Shown one piece after another: positions 50,969 to 59,096 of a stretch of DNA of 64,000 nucleotides. Each line of letters starts with the position of its first letter. Positions within the stretch are counted from its first letter, which is position 1. Below the pieces are notes generated by a model, which saw only the letters and a program-made list of their open reading frames with translations, searched no databases and was not told the origin of the DNA. This DNA is from Thermobacillus xylanilyticus (lineage in GTDB: Bacteria; Bacillota; Bacilli; Paenibacillales; Paenibacillaceae): assembly GCF_907165215.1 (NCBI RefSeq), contig NZ_CAJRAY010000038.1, forward strand, positions 18,125-82,124, in the 5' to 3' direction. The translations under genes and the position numbers were made by a program.

Positions 50969-51523
50969 TCAAGCGTCCCCCCGGAGGAAGAGCGCGCCGA
51001 CCGCCAGCGCGAACAGAATCCCCCATACCGCATTCAGCTGGTAATAATGCACCATCACGAAATAAACCACGGCGATAAGCAGCGTCAGGAACGGCAGCGC
51101 GCCGCCCGCAGGCCTGAAGACATACTGGGCGAAATCGTAGGCCAGCATGGCCATCATGACGAAGATCGCCGGCTGCACGCCGCGGATCATGCCGCGGACG
51201 ACCGGATGCCCGGACAATTTCATCATGATGCCGGCCAGTGCGGCCATCAGGATCGCCGTCGGCAGCACGACCGCCGCGAGCGCGACGGCAGCTCCGGCCC
51301 AGCCCGCGACCTTGAATCCGATGTAGGCGGCCAATTTCGTCGCGATCGGTCCGGGGAGCGCGTTTCCGAACGCGAGCGCCCGCCCGAATTCGTCCGTCGT
51401 CATCCACCCGTACCGGTCGACAACCTGCGACTCGTACAGCGGAATGATGGAGGGGCCGCCGCCGTACCCGAGCATCGTCGCCGTGCCGAATGCGACAAAC
51501 AGCCGCCACAAATCCGAAAGCAT
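50969..51523 (-). CDS. Single-domain ChrA-like membrane transporter
   Basis: This membrane protein of 184 residues has one chromate-transporter (ChrA) domain with about five or six helices. It shows the start LWRLFVAFGTATMLGYGGGPSIIPLYESQVV, then GRALAFGNALPGPIATKLAAYIGFK, the two conserved blocks of the family. Half-size ChrA proteins normally occur in pairs; no second half is present. The ATG at 51523 has GGGAGGTGG upstream. A GTG at 51619 with GGGAGG nine bases upstream would add 32 hydrophilic residues and is also close behind the promoter. At the head of a catabolic run it may export or import an organic anion rather than chromate. Confidence 0.75.
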   Translation of the reverse strand: MLSDLWRLFVAFGTATMLGYGGGPSIIPLYESQVVDRYGWMTTDEFGRALAFGNALPGPIATKLAAYIGFKVAGWAGAAVALAAVVLPTAILMAALAGIMMKLSGHPVVRGMIRGVQPAIFVMMAMLAYDFAQYVFRPAGGALPFLTLLIAVVYFVMVHYYQLNAVWGILFALAVGALFLRGDA

Positions 51524-51652
51524 CGCCGCCACCTCCCTTCCGGCTTGCCAATCGACCGCGCCCTTCGCCCGCGGATCGGCAGCGCCGCTGCCATGCCGCA
51601 GCGGGACATCAGATTCCACATTCACGATCCTCCCGTTCCGGTTGGCTTCCCC

Positions 51653-51682
51653 ATTGTAAGGCGAAGCGAAAAACCGCTTCAA
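51653..51682 (-). promoter_or_regulatory. Sigma-A promoter at the head of the 26-kb minus-strand run
   Basis: Minus-strand TTGAAG (51682-51677) and TACAAT (51658-51653) are 18 bases apart. Nothing comparable was noticed until the pucR promoter, so this may drive the ChrA-Rieske-RidA module. Confidence 0.55.
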
Positions 51683-52092
51683 TGAACGGGCCGGGATTTT
51701 GTAAGATCACCCAATCGGGAATGAATTGCTTGGTTGCCGTGCATGAGGCGTCGGACGAAAGTCATGGTGCGGACGAATGATGCCGGAAGCCGACGAGGAA
51801 AGCGGGTTTGCCATCGGGCAAGCAATTTGTACTTTTCGTCATACTTTCCTTGTGATAACATGGGATACAGCGGACCTGGCATTCACAACCAATAGTCCGC
51901 AAGACCCTTCAATTGACAACCGCAGACCAGACATTAGACAGGGGGACGCAATGCCGCCGGACCGGATCGGTTTTCCCGCGTGGCCGGGAGCCCGATCAGA
52001 CGGACAGGCTCAGCTTCCGAACATCAGCGTCTTCCGGTTCCGGAAGCGCTTTTTCATATGGGGTTCAAATCATGCAACAGAAGGCAGCAGCC
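51683..52092 (+). other. Intergenic region ahead of the CheX-like gene
   Basis: These 410 bases separate the ChrA-like and CheX-like genes. A TTGACA (51913-51918) with a poor -10 box TAGACA 16 bases on is the best promoter candidate. A small frame at 51951-52145 starts behind GGGGG and overlaps the CheX-like gene in another frame; I do not accept it as a gene. No RNA gene or repeat is apparent. Confidence 0.5.
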
Positions 52093-52551
52093 ATGAACGT
52101 CAATTACATCAACCCGTTTCTCGCATCATCCATTCACGTCATTGAAGCCATGATGCTAGTGAAGCCGTCCGTCGGCCAGGTCGCGCTGCAATCCGTGGAC
52201 AGCCGCAGCGATTCCCTGCTGCTCAAGATCGGCATACTCGGTCAATTTCAGGGCGACGTCGTCTTCAGTTTCCCGCACCAGGTGGCTCTGCGCATCGTCT
52301 CGGTCATGATGGGCGGATACCCGGTTTCCGAACTCGATGACATGTGCTGCAGCGCCATCGCCGAACTCGGAAACATGATCAGCGGCAACGCCACCACCAT
52401 GCTCTCCAACGAAGGCATCGCCGTCGACATCACCCCGCCCGACATCGTGGCGGATCACAGCCGCTACGTGGAGAAGAAGGCGATTGCGATTCCGCTCGAT
52501 CTGTCGGATATCGGCAAATTCAACATTTACATGTTTGCAGAGAGCGCATGA
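52093..52551 (+). CDS. CheX-like CheY-P phosphatase / chemotaxis protein
   Basis: This 152-residue protein belongs to the CheC/CheX/FliY family of phosphatases that dephosphorylate the chemotaxis response regulator. MNVNYINPFLASSIHVIEAM is the usual CheX start. The active-site helix can be read in DDMCCSAIAELGNMISGNATTML, with the conserved E-x2-N pattern, near residues 92-114. The ATG at 52093 has GAAGG nine bases upstream; an ATG 21 bases earlier is possible. No other chemotaxis gene is nearby, so it acts as a stand-alone unit. Confidence 0.85.
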   Translation: MNVNYINPFLASSIHVIEAMMLVKPSVGQVALQSVDSRSDSLLLKIGILGQFQGDVVFSFPHQVALRIVSVMMGGYPVSELDDMCCSAIAELGNMISGNATTMLSNEGIAVDITPPDIVADHSRYVEKKAIAIPLDLSDIGKFNIYMFAESA

Positions 52552-52563
52552 CATACCGGAACG

Positions 52564-52608
52564 GCAACACCCCCGCCGCGCCTTGAACGGGCGCAGCGGG
52601 GGTGTTGC
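52564..52608. terminator. Strong hairpin between the convergent CheX-like and YtxJ genes
   Basis: Thirteen-base arms GCAACACCCCCGC and GCGGGGGTGTTGC continue after one mismatch into five more pairs around a short loop. There is no clear T-run, but the position suits a bidirectional terminator. Confidence 0.7.
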
Positions 52609-52624
52609 TGCCTTGCCGGCTGCT

Positions 52625-52966
52625 TCAATCCAGCACGGCGGTCATATGTTTCTTCGTCACCGACCAGTGCGACGTGTTCCATACCGCTTTGCCGTCTTTC
52701 ACCAGAATCATCTGCGGCGAAGCATGGACAACGCCCAGGTCTTCGGCAATCTTGTTCGATACCGGGCGGGACTCGATCACCTTGACGAGATAGTAGTCTG
52801 TATCCGGATTCGGTTTGTCCGCCAGATAAGCCTCAAATTCCTCGAGTGCGCTGGCCGATACGGGACAACGGGTGCTGTGCTTGAGCACGATGATCTGCCG
52901 GTTTGCGGAATCCGATCTCACCTTGTCCCACGCTTCCAGTGTCGAAATCTCCTGCCATGCCGTCAT
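52625..52966 (-). CDS. ytxJ: Bacillithiol-system redox protein YtxJ
   Basis: This 113-residue thioredoxin-fold protein is of the YtxJ (DUF2847) family, thought to reduce bacillithiol mixed disulfides (monothiol bacilliredoxin activity). The active-site motif is KHSTRCPVSASALEEFEAY, with the cysteine near residue 34. VVHASPQMILVKDGKAVWNTSHW is the conserved second half containing the cis-proline. I chose the ATG at 52966, six bases after GGAGG. It supports a Firmicute with bacillithiol. Confidence 0.9.
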   Translation of the reverse strand: MTAWQEISTLEAWDKVRSDSANRQIIVLKHSTRCPVSASALEEFEAYLADKPNPDTDYYLVKVIESRPVSNKIAEDLGVVHASPQMILVKDGKAVWNTSHWSVTKKHMTAVLD

Positions 52967-53003
52967 ATGCATCCTCCTCCCAACCGGCATGCCGGTTCAA
53001 GCG

Positions 53004-53540
53004 TCAAGATCCATAATACGGCGAAATGAGCAGATAGACAACAATGCCCGTAAAGCTGACGTACAGCCAGATCGGCATCGTCCATTTCCCGATGCGGCGA
53101 TGCTGCTTGATGCGTCCTCCCAGCCCGAGCGTGACTGAGATCAGCGCCAGCGGCACATTGACGATCGCCAGGATGATGTGCGTGGCCAGGACGAACAGAT
53201 AAATATAGCGCATCACTTCGCTGCCGCCGTATGCAGTCGGCTCCGTCAGGTAGTGATAGACCACGTAAGTGACGAGAAACAGCGCCGTGGTAACGAATGC
53301 GGCCCAGATGAAGGTGCGGTGCATCTTGATATTTTTCCGCTTCACGGCAACCAGCGCGATGACCAGGAAGCTGAAGGTGAAGCAGTTGTAGACCGCGTTC
53401 AGGAGCGGCAGCACCGTCACGTCAAAACCGACTTCGCCCTCGTACCCCGGCAGGAAAAACAGCAGCGTGATGATGCCGACGAGAACAAAGGTGAAAATGA
53501 AAATGAGCGGAATCCAGTTGCGTTCACGTACCGAAGGCAC
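53004..53540 (-). CDS. DUF420 membrane protein (YozB/CtaM-like)
   Basis: This 178-residue protein with five predicted transmembrane helices belongs to the DUF420 family, linked to haem-copper cytochrome oxidase function in Firmicutes. Conserved histidines appear in KMHRTFIWAAFVTTALFLVTYVVYHYL, VLATHIILAIVNVPLAL and RIGKWTMPIWLYVSFTGIVVY. A GTG at 53540 lies eight bases after GGAGG and is preferred to a GTG six codons earlier. It follows a metallophosphoesterase gene by 14 bases on the same strand. Confidence 0.85.
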   Translation of the reverse strand: MPSVRERNWIPLIFIFTFVLVGIITLLFFLPGYEGEVGFDVTVLPLLNAVYNCFTFSFLVIALVAVKRKNIKMHRTFIWAAFVTTALFLVTYVVYHYLTEPTAYGGSEVMRYIYLFVLATHIILAIVNVPLALISVTLGLGGRIKQHRRIGKWTMPIWLYVSFTGIVVYLLISPYYGS

Positions 53541-53554
53541 AGACGGCCCCTCCT

Positions 53555-54778
53555 TCACGAATTGGCGGCTTGTCCATCCTCTATTGTAAACGATCCTCCG
53601 GCTTCCGCGCCGCCCGGTTTGTCACGATTTTCCGAACGTTGGCTTCCCGTGAAGACGAGTGTGATGTCCAGCAGCTCGGAGCGGCTGGCGAGCCGGATGG
53701 CCGGTCCCCATGTGCCGAAGCCGGACGAGACAAGGGCGTGCATGCCGCCGATCCGCTTGTAGCCCCAATCGAGTTCGAAAAGCCGCCTGGTCACCAGATG
53801 GTTGGGCGCGAACTGGCCGCGGTGGGTATGGCCGGACAGCAGAAGATCCGCTCCCGCCTGCGCCGCCTCGCCGAGAGCCAGCGGCTGGTGATCCATCAGG
53901 AGAATCGGCAGCTTCGGATCGAGCGGTTCCAGCAGCCGGCTCACCGGCAGCCGTCCGTCCGGCCCGGCGCCTTCCGCCGTCTTGTCCTTCCGGCCCGCGA
54001 TTTGGAAGCAGCCGTCAATCGTCACCGCCTCGTCGCGCAGCACGCGAATGCCGGCATCCGCGGCGCGCCGCACATAGGCTTCGATCTGGCCGCCGTAATA
54101 TTCATGGTTGCCGAGGACGGCATAGATGCCGTATGGCGCTTTCAACCGGCCGAGCGTCTCGTCCATCCGGTTGCGGATGAACGGTTCGATGTCATCGTCA
54201 ATGACATCGCCGGCCAGCAGAATCAGATCCGGCTTCCTTGCTTCCGCCGCCCCGATCAGCCGGCGCAGGTGCCGGTTGCCCACGATATTGCCGAGGTGCA
54301 GGTCCGAAGCGGCCAGAATGCGCAGCGAGCCGAGGCCCCCCGCATCCTTCGGCACTTCAAGGCGATATTCACGCACCACGGGCGACCAGGCGTTGATGCT
54401 GCCGGTGATGAACAGCACAAGCAGCACCATCGCAACGGCCGCGCCCGGCACGCCGATATGTATCGATGCGCCGTACCCGGCTTCCCTGAGCAGCCAGCCC
54501 GCGATGTCGGCCGGAGGCAGCAGCAGGCAGCCGTATTCGAACAGGGCAAAATAGTAGGCGCCGGCCACTTTGAGCAGACGCAGGACGGGGCCGGCGCCGC
54601 GCCCGATCCGGCCGATCGGGAAGCCGAAGGCGACGAGCAGGAACGGAATCCAGAAGACCGCTCCCGGAATCGGTCCGGCCAGCCATTCCAGGAACATCCG
54701 CAAGTTCCATCCGATATAGACATTCAGGCCGATGTAGAGAATGAGGATTAACGGCAGCGCGAACAGCATCCGTTTCAT
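53555..54778 (-). CDS. Membrane-anchored metallophosphoesterase (YkuE/YpbG-like)
   Basis: This 407-residue protein has four to five helices in its first 140 residues, followed by a calcineurin-like phosphoesterase domain. The metal-site motifs are AASDLHLGNIV (DxH), LLAGDVIDDDIEP (GD), LGNHEYYGG (GNHE), LLMDHQPL and SGHTHRGQF. The substrate may be a phospholipid or nucleotide outside or near the membrane. The ATG at 54778 follows AAGGGG at long spacing; an earlier ATG at 54823 has no ribosome site. It appears to share an operon with the DUF420 gene. Confidence 0.86.
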   Translation of the reverse strand: MKRMLFALPLILILYIGLNVYIGWNLRMFLEWLAGPIPGAVFWIPFLLVAFGFPIGRIGRGAGPVLRLLKVAGAYYFALFEYGCLLLPPADIAGWLLREAGYGASIHIGVPGAAVAMVLLVLFITGSINAWSPVVREYRLEVPKDAGGLGSLRILAASDLHLGNIVGNRHLRRLIGAAEARKPDLILLAGDVIDDDIEPFIRNRMDETLGRLKAPYGIYAVLGNHEYYGGQIEAYVRRAADAGIRVLRDEAVTIDGCFQIAGRKDKTAEGAGPDGRLPVSRLLEPLDPKLPILLMDHQPLALGEAAQAGADLLLSGHTHRGQFAPNHLVTRRLFELDWGYKRIGGMHALVSSGFGTWGPAIRLASRSELLDITLVFTGSQRSENRDKPGGAEAGGSFTIEDGQAANS

Positions 54779-54871
54779 GACGAAATGACGACCCCTTGTT
54801 CCGGAAACAGGTTCAAATACCATCGTATCATATCCGGAGCGCTGCCCTCAAATGCGCCGCCGCTTCATTCG

Positions 54872-55360
54872 TCAGAAAAAGACGTGCCTCACCTGCAGAA
54901 TACCGTCCTCGATGTCCCAGATGCCGAATGAATGATGGGGCTGCCTCCGCCGCGCGGTCGGCGAGCCCGGATTGAACATCAGGACGCCTCCGTCCCGCCG
55001 GTTGAGCGGTACATGGGAATGGCCGAACAGGATGACATCCACCTTCTCGTTCTTGAACGCCTGCCGCGCCCTCGACTCGGTCGTTCCGCCCGTGCCGTGA
55101 CCGTGCACGATTCCGATGCGGATGCCGCCCAGATTCAGCCGTTTCCGCCAGCCGAACCGCTCCGCCAGTTCCCGGACATCGTTGTTGCCGGCTACGCCGT
55201 CGACCGGGGCGTATGCTTCGAACGCCCGGACCGCGTCCGGCACGCACCAATCGCCGGCGTGCAGAATATAGTCCGCCGTTGTCAGCGCTTCCCGCAGCGG
55301 AGCCGGTATCGATTTCGCGCTGCGCGGCATATGCGTGTCCGATACGACGATAATCCGCAT
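54872..55360 (-). CDS. YfcE-like metallophosphoesterase
   Basis: This 162-residue soluble phosphodiesterase is of the YfcE/MJ0936 type. It shows MRIIVVSDTHMP (DTH), ILHAGDWCVPDAV (GD), VAGNNDV (GNND), GIVHGHGTGG and LFGHSHVPLNRRDG metal motifs, and FNPGSPTARR at the end. The ATG at 55360 is six bases after GGAGG. It probably cleaves phosphodiesters; the natural substrate is unknown. Confidence 0.9.
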   Translation of the reverse strand: MRIIVVSDTHMPRSAKSIPAPLREALTTADYILHAGDWCVPDAVRAFEAYAPVDGVAGNNDVRELAERFGWRKRLNLGGIRIGIVHGHGTGGTTESRARQAFKNEKVDVILFGHSHVPLNRRDGGVLMFNPGSPTARRRQPHHSFGIWDIEDGILQVRHVFF

Positions 55361-55441
55361 GGCCGCCCTCCTTCCGGTTGATTGATCTAACAGACATTGT
55401 ATGCGCCGCAAGCGCCGCGGAGTCACCCCGTGCCGAGCCCG

Positions 55442-56356
55442 TTACCATTCCATCAGATACTCGATGTCCGCTTCCGCTTCGCGATCCGCGATCCAGCCGT
55501 CGACCAGATCGGCAAGCTTCGATTGGGTCAAATAATCGACGATCTCTTCGCGCGCCGATTCCAGCGTCGCTTCCTGCGCGGCGGACTTGTCCGTCACGCG
55601 AACGACGTGAAAGCCGTAGCTCGTCTCGGCGATGGCCGTTTCGCCGATTTCAAGGCCGAACGCCGTTTCCTCGAATCCTTCCTCCATCTCGCCGCGTGCG
55701 AAATCGCCGACATCGCCGCCGCTTTCTTTCGTCATTTCATCGAGCGTATGCTCGGCGGCAAGCTCGGCGAAATCCGCTCCCGCCTCCAGCTGCTTGAGCA
55801 GTGATTCCGCTTCTTCCCGTGTCTCGACCAGGATGTGCGACGCCCTCACCGTCTCCGGCTGGTCGAAGCTGTCCTTGTTCTCTTCGAAATACGCCGCGAT
55901 TTCTTCGTCCGTGACGGCGACGTCCGCCCCGATGATTTTCTCGATCTTGATCTGCGTTGCAACCTGCTCCCGCAGCATTTCCTCGGAATAGCCGTAATAC
56001 GCGATCTCTGCCAGGAACGCGTCCATCGATCCGTAGGGCTCGGCGAATTTCTCCATCCGCGCCTGCACTTCTTCATCAGATGCCGTCGTTCCGGCTTCCT
56101 CGACCGCCTGCCGGATCACTTCCTGACGGATCAGATCGTCGAGCACGCTGCTCCCGCCGTATGCCGCCATTTCATCGAACAGCTCGTCCTTCGTAATCTT
56201 GACCCCGTTCACGGTCGCCACGGCTTCGGCGCTTCCCGCCCGGCTGCCGAAAACATGCAGCAGAAGCGAGACGATCAGAAGCACGGCCAGCACGGCGGTC
56301 GAAATTTTCCAGCCGAGGGTTCCCGCCGTCGGTTGGTCATGGTTGCGTTCATTCAT
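55442..56356 (-). CDS. Membrane-anchored parvulin-type peptidyl-prolyl isomerase (PrsA-like foldase)
   Basis: This 304-residue extracytoplasmic foldase has an amino-terminal membrane anchor (residues 18-40, ISTAVLAVLLIVSLLLHVF) rather than the lipobox of classical PrsA. A SurA/PrsA-type chaperone region follows, then a parvulin domain from VRASHILVETREEAESLL to TSYGFHVVRVTDK. A short acidic tail ends the protein. I chose the ATG at 56356, with GAGGAG ten bases upstream. It assists folding of exported proteins at the membrane-wall interface. Confidence 0.88.
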   Translation of the reverse strand: MNERNHDQPTAGTLGWKISTAVLAVLLIVSLLLHVFGSRAGSAEAVATVNGVKITKDELFDEMAAYGGSSVLDDLIRQEVIRQAVEEAGTTASDEEVQARMEKFAEPYGSMDAFLAEIAYYGYSEEMLREQVATQIKIEKIIGADVAVTDEEIAAYFEENKDSFDQPETVRASHILVETREEAESLLKQLEAGADFAELAAEHTLDEMTKESGGDVGDFARGEMEEGFEETAFGLEIGETAIAETSYGFHVVRVTDKSAAQEATLESAREEIVDYLTQSKLADLVDGWIADREAEADIEYLMEW

Positions 56357-56457
56357 CGTCCAATTGCTCCTCTCCATTCGCGTACGTCAACCACTGTACC
56401 ACGAATGGAGAACGCTTGCCTTAAATGAACCTGAAAAATGTCACCCGTCACCCGATT

Positions 56458-57420
56458 TCATGTCCGGGATCCCGTTGCCGCGCGCAAAATGTACTCGTCG
56501 AGCAGCGACCGCGACTTCATCGAATCCGCCCGCGTGGTGGCATTCCGGCGCAGCACGGCGGCGATGCCGAGCGAAGGCACGACCGCCAGATATTGGCCGC
56601 TGAAGCCGAGCGCGAAGGCGTACCCCGGCCGGTCTTCCGCGGGATCCGCGACCCACCAGTGGAAGCCGTACCGGCCGAAGATCGGCGGTTTGTACAGCGC
56701 CAGCCCTTTCGACGCGGGCCGGGTCGATTCCCGGATCCACTCCGCCGGCACGATCCGCCGGCCTTCCCATACGCCTTCCTGAACGGTCAGCATCCCGATC
56801 TTGAGCAAATCCTCCGTCTTGAGGTACAGCCCGGTGCCGCCCTCGTGGATGCCGTGCAGTGCATTCCACTTGACGCGGCGGATGCCCAGCGGTTCGAACA
56901 GCCGCTTGCGGGCGTAATCCAGCACGCTTGAGCCCGCCGCCGCCGCGAGAATCGCCGCGAGCAGATGGGAACCGCCGGTATTGTACGCGAACACCGTTCC
57001 CGGCTCATGCGCGACCGGCCGGGACAATACGAATTTTACGCCGTCCGCGCTTCGTTTCATCGCCCAGTAAGGCTTGTCGAAATCGGGCCAATCGATGCCG
57101 GACGTCATCGTCAGCAGATGGCGAAGCCGGATCGACGACAACCGCGGATGCCCGTCCTTCGGCAGCAGCAGATAGTCGCCGATCCGGTCGTCCGGCCCGC
57201 CGATCAACCCCTCATGAATCGCAATGCCGACGAGCAGCGACAGGACGCTCTTCGTGATCGAATAGACCGCCGACAGCCTGTCCTGCCCCGACGCATGCCA
57301 GGACCAGACCGTCTCTCCGCCCTCGGCCACCGCGATGCTCCGCATGCCGCGGTCTTCAAGAAGACCGCGCATCGCTTCCAGCCGCTCGAAGTCCCACGCG
57401 ATGCGGCCCATCTTCTTCAT
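56458..57420 (-). CDS. Beta-lactamase-fold serine hydrolase
   Basis: This 320-residue protein belongs to the class C beta-lactamase/penicillin-binding-protein-like hydrolases. The catalytic SxxK is in VYSITKSVLSLLVG (near residue 58), with the tyrosine motif in FAYNTGGSHLLAAIL (Y-x-N). It has no obvious signal peptide, so it may act inside the cell as an esterase or peptidase rather than as a resistance enzyme. The ATG at 57420 overlaps the DinB gene stop by four bases. Confidence 0.85.
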   Translation of the reverse strand: MKKMGRIAWDFERLEAMRGLLEDRGMRSIAVAEGGETVWSWHASGQDRLSAVYSITKSVLSLLVGIAIHEGLIGGPDDRIGDYLLLPKDGHPRLSSIRLRHLLTMTSGIDWPDFDKPYWAMKRSADGVKFVLSRPVAHEPGTVFAYNTGGSHLLAAILAAAAGSSVLDYARKRLFEPLGIRRVKWNALHGIHEGGTGLYLKTEDLLKIGMLTVQEGVWEGRRIVPAEWIRESTRPASKGLALYKPPIFGRYGFHWWVADPAEDRPGYAFALGFSGQYLAVVPSLGIAAVLRRNATTRADSMKSRSLLDEYILRAATGSRT

Positions 57421-57914
57421 CCGGCTCCTTCCGCATCCATCGAGTCGCCCGCCGGCCAAGCGCAGGCAAGCGGGACCGGATCGAATCCAAGCTCCCGCGA
57501 CCAGACCGTGAGCTGTCCGGCGTGATAGGCCTCATGCTGGACGAGCCAGCGCAGAATGTCACCGAACACCAACTCGGATGCCGTTCCGTCCTCATGCTGC
57601 ACAACCCGGATTTCGCGGTCGCGTTCCGGCGTCCAGGACCTGACCGTCTCTTCCACGAACGGCCTGAGCCGTCTGGACAAAGCGTGCAGCGCGTCGAGAT
57701 CCGCATATTCCGCATATTCGTACCGATGTTCCGTTCCGTAGGCAAAACGCCGGATCCAATATTGCTCGACATCGATGATATGGAACAGCGTGCGGAGGAT
57801 GGATCCCTCCCCGTCGAGCCGCGGCGCGTCGAGTTCGACCTGCGGCACGTCCAGGCACCAGCGGAACCATTCGTCCCGCATTTTCCAGTTCAATCTGAAC
57901 AGCTCGATCATCAT
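57417..57914 (-). CDS. DinB-family protein
   Basis: This 165-residue four-helix-bundle protein is of the DinB/YfiT-like superfamily, often metal-binding thiol transferases. Metal ligands are suggested by LRTLFHIIDVEQYW (histidine near 45) and WLVQHEAYHAGQLTVW (two histidines near 128-132). The DNA-damage link of the name does not reveal a reaction. AAGGAG precedes two adjacent ATGs. It is coupled to the beta-lactamase-like gene. Confidence 0.86.
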   Translation of the reverse strand: MMIELFRLNWKMRDEWFRWCLDVPQVELDAPRLDGEGSILRTLFHIIDVEQYWIRRFAYGTEHRYEYAEYADLDALHALSRRLRPFVEETVRSWTPERDREIRVVQHEDGTASELVFGDILRWLVQHEAYHAGQLTVWSRELGFDPVPLACAWPAGDSMDAEGAG

Positions 57915-58014
57915 CCCATCTCCTTCCGGTTGTCCGTCTTATCCGCGTCTGATCCCGCGTTCCCTGCCATCGTCCTTATGGTTGCCGGTCCCGGTGATTT
58001 GTCCGCTTCATCAT

Positions 58015-58043
58015 TGCGCGTCCGCCCGAGCCGTGCTATCATG
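58015..58043 (+). promoter_or_regulatory. Sigma-A promoter of the glutamyl-Q tRNA(Asp) synthetase gene
   Basis: TTGCGC (58015-58020) and TATCAT (58038-58043) are separated by 17 bases and lie 38 bases before the ATG. Confidence 0.5.
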
Positions 58044-58081
58044 ACCGGCGTAAGATGCGTTCCCGCCCGGGAGGTGAACCG

Positions 58082-59062
58082 ATGACGTATCGCGGACGTT
58101 TCGCTCCGACGCCGTCCGGCGAAATGCATGTCGGCAACGCCAGGACCGCCCTGCTGGCCTGGCTCGACGCGCGGAGCCGGGGCGGTCAATTCATTCTCCG
58201 CATTGAAGATATCGACAAGCCGCGCTGCAAGCCGCAATATTATGATCTGCTGATGGAGGATCTCCGCTGGCTCGGCATCGACTGGGACGAGGGGCCGGAC
58301 ATCGGCGGTCCGTTCGGACCTTATGTCCAGTCCTTGCGGCTCGGAGATTACGAGCGGGCCTTGAAGCGGCTCGAGGAGCAGCATCTGCTCTACCCTTGCT
58401 ATTGCAGCCGCGCCGAACTGATGGCCGTCGCCAGCGCGCCGCACGGTCTCGGCAGCGAAGGCCCCGCCTATCCGGGGACATGCCGAAAGCTGACCGAGGA
58501 AGAGCGCCGGGAACGGGAAAGCCGAAAAAGCCCGTCGCTCCGGTTCCGCCTGCCGGACCGCGCCGCGGCGTTCGAGGACGGCGCGGCCGGACCGCAGCGG
58601 TTCGAACCGGGCGCGGGCGGCGATTTCGTCGTCCGCCGGGCGGACGGCATTGTCAGCTATCAGCTCGCGGTCGTCGTTGACGACGCCGCGATGGGCATCA
58701 CCGATGTCGTGCGCGGCGCGGATCTGCTCGATTCGACGCCCAGGCAGCTGCTCCTGTTCGAAGCGCTCGGCGTAGAAGCCCCGCGCTACGCGCATGTGCC
58801 GCTCCTGTGCGGACCGGACGGCAAGCGGCTGGCCAAACGGCACGGCGCGCTCTCGATCCGCGCGCTGCGCGAACGGGGCGTCCGGGCGGAGACGATCATC
58901 GGCGCAATCGCGTCGGTCAGCGGCCTCCACGACCGCGTCGAGCCGATCGCCGCGCATGAACTGATCGGCCGCTTCCGTCTTGAGGACGTGCCCGGGGAAC
59001 CGGTCATCGTGGATGAACAATGGATCAGCCGGCTGGCCGGCGAAGCGCCGCCCGCGCCGTGA
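58082..59062 (+). CDS. gluQ: Glutamyl-Q tRNA(Asp) synthetase
   Basis: This 326-residue protein is a shortened glutamyl-tRNA synthetase lacking the anticodon-binding domain. It attaches glutamate to queuosine in tRNA(Asp). The HIGH-like motif is [12 protein letters not shown], the KMSKS-like motif [13 protein letters not shown], and the zinc-binding cysteines are [10 protein letters not shown] and YPGTCRKL, all hallmarks of GluQ. The ATG at 58082 has GGGAGGTG upstream. Confidence 0.93.
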   Translation: MTYRGRFAPTPSGEMHVGNARTALLAWLDARSRGGQFILRIEDIDKPRCKPQYYDLLMEDLRWLGIDWDEGPDIGGPFGPYVQSLRLGDYERALKRLEEQHLLYPCYCSRAELMAVASAPHGLGSEGPAYPGTCRKLTEEERRERESRKSPSLRFRLPDRAAAFEDGAAGPQRFEPGAGGDFVVRRADGIVSYQLAVVVDDAAMGITDVVRGADLLDSTPRQLLLFEALGVEAPRYAHVPLLCGPDGKRLAKRHGALSIRALRERGVRAETIIGAIASVSGLHDRVEPIAAHELIGRFRLEDVPGEPVIVDEQWISRLAGEAPPAP

Positions 59063-59096
59063 CTTCACCCGGGCTTGTCCGTCCGCAAGTTCCCGC

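Noticed and set aside
51400-51621. 73-codon minus-strand frame overlapping the ChrA-like gene with a well-spaced GGGAGG
   Set aside because: The Arg/Ser-rich peptide is a shifted reading of the ChrA coding region; the ribosome site more likely serves an in-frame GTG of the transporter.
51951-52145. Small plus-strand frame with GGGGG before an ATG, overlapping the CheX-like gene
   Set aside because: The peptide has no recognisable features and most of its end is the CheX-like gene in another frame. A leader peptide role cannot be shown.
56458-57420. Beta-lactam resistance gene
   Set aside because: The protein has the SxxK fold but no export signal, and it is coupled to a DinB gene, so a general hydrolase is more likely.
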